DNA of 64,000 nt from Leptospira chreensis (lineage in GTDB: Bacteria > Spirochaetota > Leptospiria > Leptospirales > Leptospiraceae), in assembly GCF_016919165.1 (NCBI RefSeq), contig NZ_JAFFPS010000039.1:62001-126000 (forward strand), in the 5' to 3' direction. This document shows positions 55,305 through 64,000 of this stretch, in pieces (position 1 is the stretch's first letter; each line of letters starts with the position of its first letter). The notes beneath the pieces are model-generated. The model was not told the DNA's origin and ran no database searches. It saw only the letters and a program-made list of their open reading frames with translations. The position numbers and the translations under genes are program-made.

Positions 55305-55811
55305 ATGGTCGCAAAAAAAGCAGTCAAGAAGCAGGCCCCGCCCAAGAAAAAAGCGGTAGCCAAAGAAAAACCCAAGGACGCCAAGTCCTCTTCCCCGAAG
55401 GAAGATAAGAAAAAGCCCGTAGCCGGCGCTAAACTTCCCGCTACGAAGGCGAAAGCCGTGCCCGCCCCCAAAACAGCCACTTCTGTGGCTACTAAGGACA
55501 AACCGGCATTGGCAACCAAACCACCCGTCGTTAAAATTGATCCGAACAACCCGCTCGGCAAAAAGTTCAATTGTTACTCCTGCGGTACCAAGTTTTATGA
55601 TTTGCACAAACCGGAAAAAAAATGCCCGAAATGTGGTGCAGACCAATTGGCAAAACCCGCAATCAAATCCCGCATGGCTGCCATCCGCAGTTCTGAATAT
55701 GAAGTGGAAGAAGAGGAAGAGCCAGTTTTAGAAGATGATGAACTCATGGAAGAAACAGAAGAATTGGAAGAGACCGAAGAAGAGGAGGCCGTAGCCGAGG
55801 AAGAGGAGTGA
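55305..55811 (+). CDS. FYDLN-domain protein with Lys/Ala/Pro-rich N-terminal and acidic C-terminal tails
   Basis: A 168-residue protein in three parts. Residues 1-75 are a Lys/Ala/Pro-rich, histone-H1-like tail. Residues 80-115 are a zinc ribbon of the FYDLN_acid (TIGR02300) type: '[20 protein letters not shown]' followed by 'KCGADQ', with two CxxC pairs. Residues 130-168 are almost all Glu. The family has an acidic tail but the long basic head is unusual. Nucleic-acid binding is inferred. Its stop overlaps the miaA GTG start by 4 nt, so translation is coupled. Confidence 0.82.
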   Translation: MVAKKAVKKQAPPKKKAVAKEKPKDAKSSSPKEDKKKPVAGAKLPATKAKAVPAPKTATSVATKDKPALATKPPVVKIDPNNPLGKKFNCYSCGTKFYDLHKPEKKCPKCGADQLAKPAIKSRMAAIRSSEYEVEEEEEPVLEDDELMEETEELEETEEEEAVAEEEE

Positions 55812-56698
55812 TCCTCCCCGTACTTGGTGGCCCCACCGGTTCCGGAAAAACCGCACTCACTCAAGTCCTAGACCCTGAACGTTTTGAAATTGTTTCTTTT
55901 GACTCACGCCAAGTCTACCGGGACCTTCCGGTAGGCACAACGGCACCTACTGAAATTGAGTCCTCCTACATCCGCCATTGGCTTGTTGGCATTTTGAATG
56001 CAGACGAGTCCATCAATGCCAGTCAGTTTTCTTTATGGGCACGCGCTGCCATAGAAGACATTACCTCCAGGGGAAAAATTCCTTTTCTCATTGGTGGCAC
56101 GGGGTTTTACCTTCGTGCTTTTCTTTTGGGAATGTATCCCGTACCAAATGTACCTAAGGAAACCAAAGATTATGTTTTGGAACTCACCATAGAAAAAGCA
56201 ACGGCAGAGTTGGCTGCCAAAGATCCGAAAGCACTTGCCTCTTTGTCACCACAAGATGGATACCGAATCAAAAGGGCTTTGGAAGTTGTCCTCACGGGAG
56301 TTTTGTGGTCCGAAGTTTCTAAGGAAACAGTGGGAGGATACTTAAACGATTATCCAGATGTCCAACTGATTGGACATTGGTTGGACTGGCCACGTGATCT
56401 TCTCTATGAAAGAATCAATCGGCGAGTGGAAGAGATCACCACTGGTATGTTAGCGGAGACAAAAAAAGTTGTTTCCCAGTATGGATCGGACTGTCCAGGC
56501 CTACGAACCTTAGGTTACAATTTTGCGCTTGCATTCCTAAATGGAATCATAGACAGTAATACATTCATTGAGCAGCTGGCCCAAAGCCACAGGAATTATG
56601 CGAAACGACAGATCACTTGGTTCAAAAAAGATCCGTTACTTTCACCCATTTCCTTCGAAGCCGCTGTCCAATTGTATACAAATATAGATAAAATATAG
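55808..56698 (+). CDS. miaA: tRNA dimethylallyltransferase
   Basis: A 296-residue enzyme that prenylates A37 of tRNAs reading UNN codons. The P-loop 'GGPTGSGKT' lies at residues ~6-14. '[19 protein letters not shown]' holds the catalytic Asp and the substrate-binding region, and '[15 protein letters not shown]' follows. GTG 55808 is the only start that leaves the P-loop intact. It is followed 21 nt later by hfq, the same miaA-hfq order found in many Gram-negative bacteria. Confidence 0.94.
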   Translation: MILPVLGGPTGSGKTALTQVLDPERFEIVSFDSRQVYRDLPVGTTAPTEIESSYIRHWLVGILNADESINASQFSLWARAAIEDITSRGKIPFLIGGTGFYLRAFLLGMYPVPNVPKETKDYVLELTIEKATAELAAKDPKALASLSPQDGYRIKRALEVVLTGVLWSEVSKETVGGYLNDYPDVQLIGHWLDWPRDLLYERINRRVEEITTGMLAETKKVVSQYGSDCPGLRTLGYNFALAFLNGIIDSNTFIEQLAQSHRNYAKRQITWFKKDPLLSPISFEAAVQLYTNIDKI

Positions 56699-56719
56699 AG
56701 AAAACACTCGGGATTTCCA

Positions 56720-56971
56720 ATGTCGGCAAAAAATAATATCCAAGACCAACTTCTAAATACAGCAAGAAAGGAGAAAATCGATCTCACCATTTACTTGTTA
56801 AACGGAGTTCCGCTGAAAGGAAAGGTTGTCAGTTTTGACAACTTCACAATCATCTTAGAAAACGAGAGCAAACAGAACTTGGTTTACAAACACGCAATTT
56901 CTACCATCATCCCAGCAAAACCCATCAAACTTCACACTGAAGATGCCCCGAAAGAAGCGGGAGGGACCTAA
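56720..56971 (+). CDS. hfq: RNA chaperone Hfq
   Basis: An 83-residue Sm-like protein that helps small RNAs pair with mRNAs. The Sm1 region is '[20 protein letters not shown]' and '[19 protein letters not shown]'. The Sm2 region is '[17 protein letters not shown]' with the K-H signature. The C-terminal tail is short ('[13 protein letters not shown]'). It is encoded directly after miaA. Confidence 0.96.
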   Translation: MSAKNNIQDQLLNTARKEKIDLTIYLLNGVPLKGKVVSFDNFTIILENESKQNLVYKHAISTIIPAKPIKLHTEDAPKEAGGT

Positions 56972-57023
56972 CTCTTTTCTGGTTTTCCTCTGTTTGCTTT
57001 GCTAAATTCTGGTTCCAAACCCT

Positions 57024-58094
57024 ATGGCAAAATTACCTAAAGAATCCCCGGTTGTCCTCATTATGGCTGGTGGAAAGGGAGAGAGGTTTTGGCCTCGCTC
57101 CCGCACCAATTCTCCTAAACAACTCCAGAAAGTTTATTCCAATAAAACTCTCTTACGTGAGACCATTGACCGCGCTCTCACCATCACAACTCTTGACCGA
57201 ATTTATATTGGAACCAACGCCAACTTAAAAACGGAGATCCTAAAAAAAGATCCTAAATTTCCTTCTACCAATTTCATCCTAGAGCCAGAAGGAAAAAACA
57301 CAGCTCCCATCATTGCCCTTTCGGCCTTGCATTTTCAGAAAAAATTTGGAAATCCCAATCTTATCGTTTTGTCTGCCGATGCGTTCATTGATCCCATCAA
57401 AGAATTCACAAAAACCATAGAGCAGGCTCTCTACGAAACAGAAAATGGAATGGTTCTACTTGGTGTGAAACCGAATCGTCCCGAAGTAGGGTATGGTTAT
57501 ATCAGCACTGGAAAACCAACTGATGTAGGTTATACGGTGAAAGCTTTTTTTGAAAAACCCGATTTCAAAACTGCCTTAAAATACATAAAGAAAAAGAATT
57601 TCTATTGGAATCCGGGGATTTTTCTTTTCCGCACAGAAACCATTCTTTCGGAACTCGAACGCCATGCTCCGCATATTTTAGGACCACTCAAAAATGGATT
57701 TCCGTTTAAGAGTTTTGGAGACCTAAAAAACGCCTTCCAAATGCTTCCGTCAGAAGCGATCGATACAGCCATTATGGAAAAATCCAATCGCATTCGTATG
57801 GTAGAAGCCACTTTCAATTGGGATGATGTGGGATCTTGGATGTCCTTGGAAAGAATCCTTCCTGGGGACAAAGAAAAGAACCACCACCAAGGAAAAGAGG
57901 TTCTTTATCACAAAGCGTCAGGGAATATTTCTTCGGTTCAGAAGGAACTCATTGCCTTTCTGGGTGTGAAGGATCTCATCGTAGTGGAAGAACCAGATGT
58001 CCTTCTTGTGACTTCTCGTGATGGTGTAGGGGATATCAAAGCTATGTTATCCACTATGCGGAAAAATAAAGTTTTACAAAAGTACCTCGACTAG
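57024..58094 (+). CDS. Mannose-1-phosphate guanylyltransferase
   Basis: A 356-residue nucleotidyltransferase that makes GDP-mannose from GTP and mannose 1-phosphate. The signature '[20 protein letters not shown]' is at the N terminus, '[10 protein letters not shown]' gives the metal Asp, and '[10 protein letters not shown]' and 'WNPGIFLFR' bind the sugar phosphate. '[14 protein letters not shown]' follows. It is the single-domain form without a fused isomerase. It supplies GDP-mannose for surface glycans. Placed 52 nt after hfq. Confidence 0.92.
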   Translation: MAKLPKESPVVLIMAGGKGERFWPRSRTNSPKQLQKVYSNKTLLRETIDRALTITTLDRIYIGTNANLKTEILKKDPKFPSTNFILEPEGKNTAPIIALSALHFQKKFGNPNLIVLSADAFIDPIKEFTKTIEQALYETENGMVLLGVKPNRPEVGYGYISTGKPTDVGYTVKAFFEKPDFKTALKYIKKKNFYWNPGIFLFRTETILSELERHAPHILGPLKNGFPFKSFGDLKNAFQMLPSEAIDTAIMEKSNRIRMVEATFNWDDVGSWMSLERILPGDKEKNHHQGKEVLYHKASGNISSVQKELIAFLGVKDLIVVEEPDVLLVTSRDGVGDIKAMLSTMRKNKVLQKYLD

Positions 58095-58131
58095 AATTTT
58101 GACAGAACAGGCTTGATATAAGGAGGAAGGA

Positions 58132-58224
58132 ATGCCTTCCGGAAAAAAGAGAAAGCGTAGAAAAATCGCAACCCACAAACGTAAGAAAAAACGCAGAGCC
58201 AACAGACACAAAAAGAAGAAATAA
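58132..58224 (+). CDS. 30-residue AURKAIP1/COX24-type basic protein
   Basis: ATG 58132 follows AAGGAGGAAGGA, one of the best ribosome-binding sites in the window. The peptide is 'MPSGKKRKRRKIATHKRKKK' and then 'RRANRHKKKK'. This matches the small AURKAIP1/COX24-domain proteins ('MPSGKKRKRHK...'), tiny basic proteins thought to associate with the small ribosomal subunit. It is too short for standard gene callers. Located between the guanylyltransferase and a membrane protein gene. Confidence 0.85.
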   Translation: MPSGKKRKRRKIATHKRKKKRRANRHKKKK

Positions 58225-58265
58225 TCTTTCTTCAGTGACTTAATGTTTCCTCCGATAGATTTGTT

Positions 58266-59003
58266 ATGAAACAAGTCTGGAGGAAACAGAAACCCCGCAC
58301 ACCTGGTTTCATCCGAGCATTTACCATGGAAACTCCTCTTGGAGATGTCCTGGAGGCTGAGTTCAACTTTCACGAACGTCTCGTTCGTTTAGCTGTCGAA
58401 ATCAAAGAAGAGAAGGGTCGTATGTATGGTGCCACTGTGAAAAACGGTACCGTACAGGCTGAGAAGGATATTACTTCTGGTCGCGCCTATCCCGTCTTTA
58501 GAAAGATTTGGCCCTTTCGCGAATACTTTAGTGCCCTCCCCGATAAAGACATGCTTGCATGTATTGGCGGGGCGTACGAAATTTACCCCCCCTTTGTACC
58601 TGATGCCCAAGAGAAAGGTCGATCCCAAGGATTGCCTTTACAGTCGGCTTTATTTCCCTCCACTCGTTATGATTCTATTTTTGGGATCATTCGTGAAACT
58701 CGGTTCCAACGTTGGAGAAGGGAGAGACGTGAGGCAAGAGAGGCACGAGGATCGCTCTGGTCGCGTTTCAAGAGACGGGTCTGGGGAGATTTGCAAGATA
58801 TCTGTATGGGCGTCGGATTTGGATGTTTGGTCTATTACCTCTACTATGATTATGTCGTATTAGGATTGACTCTAGGAATTTTGGGTATGGCCGCAGGGCT
58901 TCTCGATTTTCTTGTGAGAAAACGTTCTGTCTTAATGACAAAAGTGTTGTCATTTCTCAGTTTCGGTTCATATTTTTTCTACAATGGCTACGTCTACTTT
59001 TAG
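58266..59003 (+). CDS. Conserved hypothetical membrane protein
   Basis: A 245-residue protein of unknown family. The N-terminal 190 residues are soluble and very basic near the end ('RFQRWRRERREAREARGSLW'). Two to three membrane helices follow ('GVGFGCLVYYLYYDYVVLGL', 'LGILGMAAGLLDFLV', 'LSFLSFGSYFFYNGY'). 'GGAYEIYPPFVPDAQEKG' is a Pro-rich loop. It could anchor to membrane with the bulk in the cytoplasm. Followed 27 nt later by cheW. Confidence 0.65.
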   Translation: MKQVWRKQKPRTPGFIRAFTMETPLGDVLEAEFNFHERLVRLAVEIKEEKGRMYGATVKNGTVQAEKDITSGRAYPVFRKIWPFREYFSALPDKDMLACIGGAYEIYPPFVPDAQEKGRSQGLPLQSALFPSTRYDSIFGIIRETRFQRWRRERREAREARGSLWSRFKRRVWGDLQDICMGVGFGCLVYYLYYDYVVLGLTLGILGMAAGLLDFLVRKRSVLMTKVLSFLSFGSYFFYNGYVYF

Positions 59004-59030
59004 GCGTAGGTTACATTGTAGAAAAGTTAT

Positions 59031-59507
59031 ATGGCAAAAGAAACATCATCCGCAAACCAATTCATTCATGAGCAGTACATTATATTCAATTTGGGCGATG
59101 AAGAGTATGCGATTCCCATCACCATTGTCGAAGAGATTGTCAAAATCACTAACCTAATCCGTGTTCCACAATCAAAAAGTTTTTTTGCAGGGATCATGGA
59201 CATTCGTGGCAAAGTCGTTCGTATGATTGACCTTGCCAAACGTCTGAACATCAAAAACATCACAGAAACTGCCGATCGGGCCATTGTCATCAATGTCTCT
59301 GGTAAATCCATTGGTGTGATTGTGGACAAGGTATCTCACGTGGTGCATTTTCCTGCAAACCAAGTGGACCCACCACCACCTTCGGTCAAAGGAATTTCTT
59401 CCAGATACATCACTGGTGTGGGTAAAAAGGATAATCGGTTCATTATCCTCATCGACATTGAAAAAATTCTCACTGTGGAAGAAGTTACTGAGCTAGCAAC
59501 CGTCTAA
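59031..59507 (+). CDS. cheW: CheW chemotaxis adaptor
   Basis: A 158-residue CheW-fold protein that links receptors to CheA. '[21 protein letters not shown]' opens the fold. '[20 protein letters not shown]' and 'IDLAKRLNI' are the conserved receptor- and kinase-contact region. '[20 protein letters not shown]' ends it. Length is typical. It belongs with the PhoU-like and MCP genes downstream, which suggests one sensory module. Confidence 0.94.
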   Translation: MAKETSSANQFIHEQYIIFNLGDEEYAIPITIVEEIVKITNLIRVPQSKSFFAGIMDIRGKVVRMIDLAKRLNIKNITETADRAIVINVSGKSIGVIVDKVSHVVHFPANQVDPPPPSVKGISSRYITGVGKKDNRFIILIDIEKILTVEEVTELATV

Positions 59508-59540
59508 CCACAGAAAGGTTTCCATTTTTAATTATAACGT

Positions 59541-60257
59541 ATGATCATTTCAAAGTTTTATTACCTAAGAAAGAATTTGTATTCCATGGCAGAGCTTGTT
59601 TTGGAACAGGTGATTCTTTTAAGTGAAGCCTTGGAAGATGATGATTATGCACAAGCGGAACGTATTGTAGAGCGAGATGATCTTATCGATGATTTGGAAA
59701 AGGAAAATGATAACCTTTCCCAAAACGCCATTTTGGAAGCAGTGAGTAATCGTAACATTCTTGGAATGGGTGATGTAGATAACGACATCGTCTTAAAAAA
59801 AGATCCACTTCGATTTGCACTCTCCGCCATTCGGATCACAAGGAATATGGAACGGATGGGGGACCAAGTGGTCAACTGTGCCGATGTCTTCCGACATAAA
59901 ACCATTCGCAAAGGCCTTTTTAAAAATGAAGAGCCGATGACTCTGATCTTATCTCGAGTGACTACCCTTGCGGGTATGGCTATCGAGTCTCTCGTAGAAG
60001 AAAAAGAAAGATTTATGGGTAGTGTCAATACCTTAGAAGATGAATTGAATGCCCTTTGCGACCAAGCCTTTCATAAATACCGCTGTGTCCCTGATATGGA
60101 AAAACAAGAGTTTGCTGACGTGTATCGAATCATTCTCGCGCTAGAAAGGTTAGGTGATTATGCGGTGAACGTTGCTGAGGAACTTGTGCGACTCAACACG
60201 GGAAAAGACATTCGCCATTTGGAGAATGTCGGTAACAATCGTAATTTATACCAATAA
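59541..60257 (+). CDS. PhoU-like phosphate signalling protein
   Basis: A 238-residue all-helical protein of two PhoU repeats. The metal-binding signatures are '[23 protein letters not shown]' (E-x3-D) and '[20 protein letters not shown]'. Such proteins bind metal clusters and modulate phosphate uptake or PhoR-like kinases. There is no pst operon nearby. It sits between cheW and an MCP gene, so a role in phosphate-linked taxis is possible but inferred. Confidence 0.88.
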   Translation: MIISKFYYLRKNLYSMAELVLEQVILLSEALEDDDYAQAERIVERDDLIDDLEKENDNLSQNAILEAVSNRNILGMGDVDNDIVLKKDPLRFALSAIRITRNMERMGDQVVNCADVFRHKTIRKGLFKNEEPMTLILSRVTTLAGMAIESLVEEKERFMGSVNTLEDELNALCDQAFHKYRCVPDMEKQEFADVYRIILALERLGDYAVNVAEELVRLNTGKDIRHLENVGNNRNLYQ

Positions 60258-60309
60258 CTAACGAAAGAAATTGACAACAAAAGCGGAAAGAGTGTAAAAT
60301 TCCTTCCCT

Positions 60310-62085
60310 ATGATCAAACATGGAACAAATCCAAACCAAAAACCTCCTGGATTTATGGTTTCCTATCTTCTCATCACCAATTTAGATCCATTGATTTTTT
60401 TTGCCGGAATGTTCCTACTCTTTGGATTGGAAAATTTTGAATCCATTCTAAAAATATTGATTTATCTAGCTCCGCCGATCATAGGACTTCATGCCATTTT
60501 ATTCTTTTTTAAAAATTTAGAATTTCGAAAACAATTGAGACGTCCTGAAGGAATTATCTACACTGAAAAAGAATTAAATTTCATTCGTGGATTTTCGAAG
60601 GCCGGAGCTGTAAATATTTTATCTACGAATGTGGGTGGCCCCATCTTAACGATGTTACTTGCTTATCATTATGGTTTGGTAAAAACCTATGGTGAAGTAG
60701 TATTTTTTATTTTCCTTGGAATTTTACTCGCGATGTCTATTTCCTCGTTTTTTTATGTGATTGTGGAAAAGAAACTTTATGATGTTTATAACGAACTTCA
60801 TCTACCGCCATTGAGTTTGTTTGCCAATTTGCTCTTCCCTATTTTTTCTACCTTTGTCATCGAATACTTTCTATTTGCATTTTATGTTTATTCACAGTTT
60901 CGGTCGCAAGTTGATCCCAGTCGTTTAGAAGTAATTTGTATTGGTCTCAGTGTTTTTATTCTTGTGATGATTGTAATTTTGTTTGTTGTACTTTGGAAAC
61001 TAACAGGGAATACTTCTGCAACCATTCGAGATGTATCTTTAATGTTAAGGGCCTTTGCCGATGGAGATTTGCACTCTGAGATTAAAACAAACCAAACAAG
61101 AAATGAAATTGGTTTGATCTCCGTTTATTTAAATGAAGCCAAAATGAAACTCAACCGATTGATCACTTCCATCACTAACCATTCCGCTCGGATTGAAGGG
61201 GAAGCAAAAAATTTAGAAGGATTGTCGGGTGATTCGGCCGAACATTCTCAAATCCAAGCAGCTTCTTTGGAAGAAGTGGCTGCCGCGTTAGAAGAAAATG
61301 GATCTTCTATCAATGGAATTTATGCGGATGCTTTAGAACAGAAAAAACTCACAGCATCAACAAACGATTCCATCATTCATCTATTTATTTTATCCTCTAG
61401 TTTAAAACAAGTTTCGTTGCATGCAAAAGAAAAAGCAGATTCTGTAGAAAGTGAAGTTTCTAAAAGTGCAAAATCAATTATTTCCTCCATTGAGTCCATT
61501 AAAGAAGTGGATAAAAATGCCATTGAAATTGGAAAAATCTTAGTAATCATCAAGGAGATTTCGGAGCAAGTAAACTTACTGGCGTTAAATGCTTCAATTG
61601 AAGCAGCGAGAGCTGGTGATATGGGAAGGGGATTTGCTGTTGTTGCTTCTGAAGTAGGAAAATTGGCAGAAAGGACGGCATCTTCTACAAAAACAATATC
61701 GGAACTCATCAAAAAGGTATCGGCATCCACCACTCTTTCCGTAGCATCGGTGCAGTCTGCCAATGATACATTTAAGTATCTATCAGAAAGTGTGATTGAT
61801 ATCATTCGCAGCATAGACCAAGTCAATGAAGCAAATCTCGAACAAATTTCTGAAGTAGAGGAAATTCGAAAACAATCAGAGAACATTGTGGATAGGTCCA
61901 GTTCGGTTTCCTCTGCGACTGAGGAACAAAAAAAGGTGAACGAGGAAATGAGTTCTTCTGTCCATCACCTGGCAAACGATACAGCGAAGTTGTCACTTAT
62001 GTCAGAAAAAACAGCAAAATCATCGGCGGAATTAAATTCGTTGATTTTAGAATTAAATCGCGAGTTATCATTATTTAAGTTATAA
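60310..62085 (+). CDS. Methyl-accepting chemotaxis protein
   Basis: A 591-residue receptor. Residues 30-230 contain about six membrane helices with no large periplasmic domain, so it may sense the membrane state or an internal cue. A HAMP-like linker follows (~235-290, '[20 protein letters not shown]'). The signalling hairpin tip is '[20 protein letters not shown]' and '[20 protein letters not shown]', which contacts CheW/CheA. No CheR-tethering pentapeptide is seen. Follows cheW and the PhoU-like gene. Confidence 0.92.
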   Translation: MIKHGTNPNQKPPGFMVSYLLITNLDPLIFFAGMFLLFGLENFESILKILIYLAPPIIGLHAILFFFKNLEFRKQLRRPEGIIYTEKELNFIRGFSKAGAVNILSTNVGGPILTMLLAYHYGLVKTYGEVVFFIFLGILLAMSISSFFYVIVEKKLYDVYNELHLPPLSLFANLLFPIFSTFVIEYFLFAFYVYSQFRSQVDPSRLEVICIGLSVFILVMIVILFVVLWKLTGNTSATIRDVSLMLRAFADGDLHSEIKTNQTRNEIGLISVYLNEAKMKLNRLITSITNHSARIEGEAKNLEGLSGDSAEHSQIQAASLEEVAAALEENGSSINGIYADALEQKKLTASTNDSIIHLFILSSSLKQVSLHAKEKADSVESEVSKSAKSIISSIESIKEVDKNAIEIGKILVIIKEISEQVNLLALNASIEAARAGDMGRGFAVVASEVGKLAERTASSTKTISELIKKVSASTTLSVASVQSANDTFKYLSESVIDIIRSIDQVNEANLEQISEVEEIRKQSENIVDRSSSVSSATEEQKKVNEEMSSSVHHLANDTAKLSLMSEKTAKSSAELNSLILELNRELSLFKL

Positions 62086-62086
62086 A

Positions 62087-62403
62087 ATGATTAGTGCTAC
62101 TTTTATCTTTAAACAAAAAAAAACAGACTCAGAGTTTGAAACTTTGGATCTTTCCATTGAATCGTTTGTTGAAAATCATCCCGAATATCTCGGTAAAGAC
62201 AGTTGGGTCAACTTAGAACAAAAAACTATGGCCGTTGTTTATTATTTTAAACGTATCTTGGGTTAGAATCTTTGAAGACTTTTTCCGATCATAAGTTGGC
62301 AAAATCTCAATATTCCAAATGGTACAAAGGTTACCAAGTGATCATCGCAGAGGTTACGAAAACTTATGGCGATGGCGGAATTTTACATGTAACCAATACT
62401 TAA
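62087..62403 (+). pseudogene. Frameshifted small monooxygenase-like (ABM-type) gene
   Basis: ATG 62087, two bases after the MCP stop, encodes 'MISATFIFKQKKTDSEFETL'... and reaches 'TMAVVYYF' before TAG 62264. In the -1 frame the sequence continues 'LESLKTFSDHKLAKSQYSKW' and ends at TAA 62401 ('VTKTYGDGGILHVTNT'). The two parts join as one ~105-residue protein resembling antibiotic-biosynthesis-monooxygenase-like ferredoxin-fold proteins ('...VYYWESLEALKEF...HPTHLEAK..Y..WY.GYQV.IAEV..TYGD'). A one-base indel near 62240-62263 explains the break. It could be decay or a sequencing error. Confidence 0.6.
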
Positions 62404-62435
62404 TTAGATGATGGTTCCAAACTTCGTTTGGTTGG

Positions 62436-64000
62436 TTAGATCCTACTTCTGGAATCGAGTATGTCTTTATAAGTTTGAAATATCGTTTCGATGTAAAAAG
62501 GTTTTCCGATAAAACCATCCATTCCCACTTCAAAACATCTTTCTTTGTGTTCGGCGAGCACATGTGCAGTCACCGCGAGAATGATGGTTTTTTGTGGTTG
62601 GGTCATTTCGAGTTCTCTGATTTTTTGAGTGGCTTCAAAACCATCCATCACTGGCATCTCACAGTCCATTAGGATGAGATCGTATTTGTTTTCTTTGAAA
62701 AGTTCTACGGCAACTTCTCCATTTTCGGCAACATCATATTGTACGTTAAACTTTCTTAAAAGTCCACCGACAACGAATTGGTTTAAAATATTGTCTTCAA
62801 CGATCAAAAATTTTTGATTTTTAATCACTTCTTCGATGGAGTTAGATTCAGAGGAAAGGAGAGATGATGTATTCTCATTGTTTATGGAATCAGGATTTTC
62901 CCAAGGGAACTGACACCAAAACAAACTTCCTTTGCCGAGTTCACTCTTAACACCAATGTTGCCACCAAGCAATGAGATTAACCTTTCCGAAATCGCAAGG
63001 CCAAGTCCAGTGCCACCATACTTTCGTGAGGTGGATGCATCCGCTTGGGAAAACTTATGGAAAATAAATGGAATTTTCTCTTCAGAGATTCCGATTCCTG
63101 TATCTTCTACTTCCAAAAGAATCCGTTCGTTTTCCTTTTTGAGTCGTAAAACAACAGATCCTTTTTCTGTAAATTTGACTGCATTCCCGAGCAAATTGAA
63201 AATGATCTGACGAATTCTACTGGAATCTGAATAAATAAACTTAGGAACGTTGGGAGCGATTTCTATTTTTAAATCGATGGATTTTGATTTGGATTCAATG
63301 GATAATAGATCATAAATTTCGGTGACTAAATTATGAATGTCGAATTTTACTTTTTCGATATTCATTTTTCCCGCTTCGATTTTTGAAAAATCCAAAATAT
63401 CGTTTAAAATCAAAAGTAAGGAACTTCCAGCAGAGGCGATGGTTTTTACAAGAGATTCTTGTTCTGAATCTAAGTTTGTTTTAAAAAGCATTTGAGTGAG
63501 TCCAAGTACTCCATTCAAAGGAGTTCGGATTTCATGACTCATGGATGCTAAAAATTCAGACTTGGCTCTGTTTGCTATCTCTGCGGAGTTCTTTGCTCGT
63601 TCTAATTCTTTTTGGATTTCTTTTGTGATGCTAATGTCTGTGGAAATTCCACAAAGTGCGTAGATCTCTCCATTTTGATTTCTTAATGGAATTTTAACTG
63701 TGAGGTAAGAGGTTTCTTTTCCATCAAAAAGATTGTGGATGGTTTCTTCGTCACGAAGTGTTTGACCTTCCACTAATACCAATTTATCATTCGCACATAA
63801 TTGTTCTGCCGTTTCTTTATCTGTGAATTTAAAGTCTGTTTGGTTTAATATTTCTTCTAATGGATGTCCAAATAGTTTACATACTTCTTGGTTGGCAAAG
63901 ATATACCTTCCGCCCGTATCTTTTAAATAAATACAAGCAGAGACATTGTCTAAGATAGAACGAAGTTTGGATTCACTATCGATTAATCTTTGTTTTGTGG
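62436..64000 (-). CDS. PAS-domain hybrid histidine kinase (N terminus beyond the window)
   Basis: The frame stays open to the window edge, giving at least 521 residues. A PAS domain comes first ('LRSILDNVSACIYLKDTGGR' to 'GEIYALCGISTDI'). HisKA has the phospho-His in 'SMSHEIRTPLNGVLG'. HATPase_c shows 'IFNLLGNAVKFTEKGS', 'DTGIGISEEKIPF' and 'GGTGLGLAISERLI'. The receiver has 'FLIVEDNILNQFVVGG' and phospho-Asp in 'LILMDCEMPVMDG'. It is a close architectural relative of the kinase at 4111, with a PAS input instead of MASE1/CHASE. More PAS domains may lie upstream. Confidence 0.93.
   Translation of the reverse strand, partial: TKQRLIDSESKLRSILDNVSACIYLKDTGGRYIFANQEVCKLFGHPLEEILNQTDFKFTDKETAEQLCANDKLVLVEGQTLRDEETIHNLFDGKETSYLTVKIPLRNQNGEIYALCGISTDISITKEIQKELERAKNSAEIANRAKSEFLASMSHEIRTPLNGVLGLTQMLFKTNLDSEQESLVKTIASAGSSLLLILNDILDFSKIEAGKMNIEKVKFDIHNLVTEIYDLLSIESKSKSIDLKIEIAPNVPKFIYSDSSRIRQIIFNLLGNAVKFTEKGSVVLRLKKENERILLEVEDTGIGISEEKIPFIFHKFSQADASTSRKYGGTGLGLAISERLISLLGGNIGVKSELGKGSLFWCQFPWENPDSINNENTSSLLSSESNSIEEVIKNQKFLIVEDNILNQFVVGGLLRKFNVQYDVAENGEVAVELFKENKYDLILMDCEMPVMDGFEATQKIRELEMTQPQKTIILAVTAHVLAEHKERCFEVGMDGFIGKPFYIETIFQTYKDILDSRSRI

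Noticed and set aside
1..64000. CRISPR array, rRNA operon, insertion sequence or prophage
   Set aside because: I found no regularly spaced direct repeats, no rRNA-like sequence, no transposase and no phage structural genes. The tyrosine recombinase stands alone.

Overview
The window reads as chromosomal DNA of a Leptospira species, probably from the saprophytic (biflexa-like) side of the genus. The case rests on two DUF1554 lipoproteins, loose spirochaete lipoboxes (for example F-L-N-C), several hybrid histidine kinases, an APC permease and CheW/MCP genes, and short intergenic spaces broken by GC-rich palindromic elements. The species assignment is inference. The sequence is moderately AT-rich; the stretch 20.97-28.3 kb looks clearly richer in A/T than its surroundings.

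Layout. 0-7.4 kb: end of an Omp85-like barrel, an OsmC protein, an AraC regulator with a DUF3703 gene, two divergent SRPBCC genes, a methyltransferase, a MASE1-CHASE hybrid kinase and a DUF3995 protein. 7.5-11.2 kb: a cobalamin riboswitch ahead of nrdB-nrdA, encoding a class Ia ribonucleotide reductase of strikingly eukaryotic type. 11.2-20.6 kb: a ChaA-type antiporter, a beta-propeller lipoprotein, small membrane and DUF proteins, two paralogous DUF1554 lipoproteins flanking a thioesterase/AraC pair, selO and a 40-residue basic protein. 20.9-28.7 kb: an accessory island with an unknown two-gene unit, a broken rhuM, a translationally coupled FRG-domain protein and Mrr-like nuclease/STAND NTPase (antiviral Avs-like), vapBC and a GIY-YIG nuclease.

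28.6-44.8 kb: housekeeping and signalling genes: mreB, ppx/gppA coupled to a 7TM-SpoIIE-TPR phosphatase, an MFS exporter, bcp-pepA, a cation/proton antiporter, an APC permease, and the chain sppA - membrane protein - surE - TPR. 44.8-45.1 kb: tRNA-Pro(TGG), tRNA-Arg(TCT) and tRNA-His(GTG). 45.2-49.7 kb: DUF2798, PfpI-like and DUF805 proteins, a secreted unknown, a lone tyrosine recombinase and a small membrane protein. 49.8-62.1 kb: nadB, a Ctp protease, a TPR lipoprotein, pdxJ, a FYDLN protein, miaA, hfq, a mannose-1-phosphate guanylyltransferase, a 30-residue COX24-type protein, cheW, a PhoU-like protein and an MCP. A frameshifted monooxygenase-like gene and the 3' part of a PAS hybrid kinase end the window.

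Two things deserve most attention. (1) A dispersed structured element, six good copies and one fragment, has outer and inner stems that change sequence but keep complementarity between copies, which points to selection on the folded form. (2) The FRG + Mrr-STAND operon is a candidate anti-phage system. Others are the B12 riboswitch on a eukaryote-like RNR and a REPIN-like repeat pair, one copy of which lies a few bases upstream of the GIY-YIG start codon.
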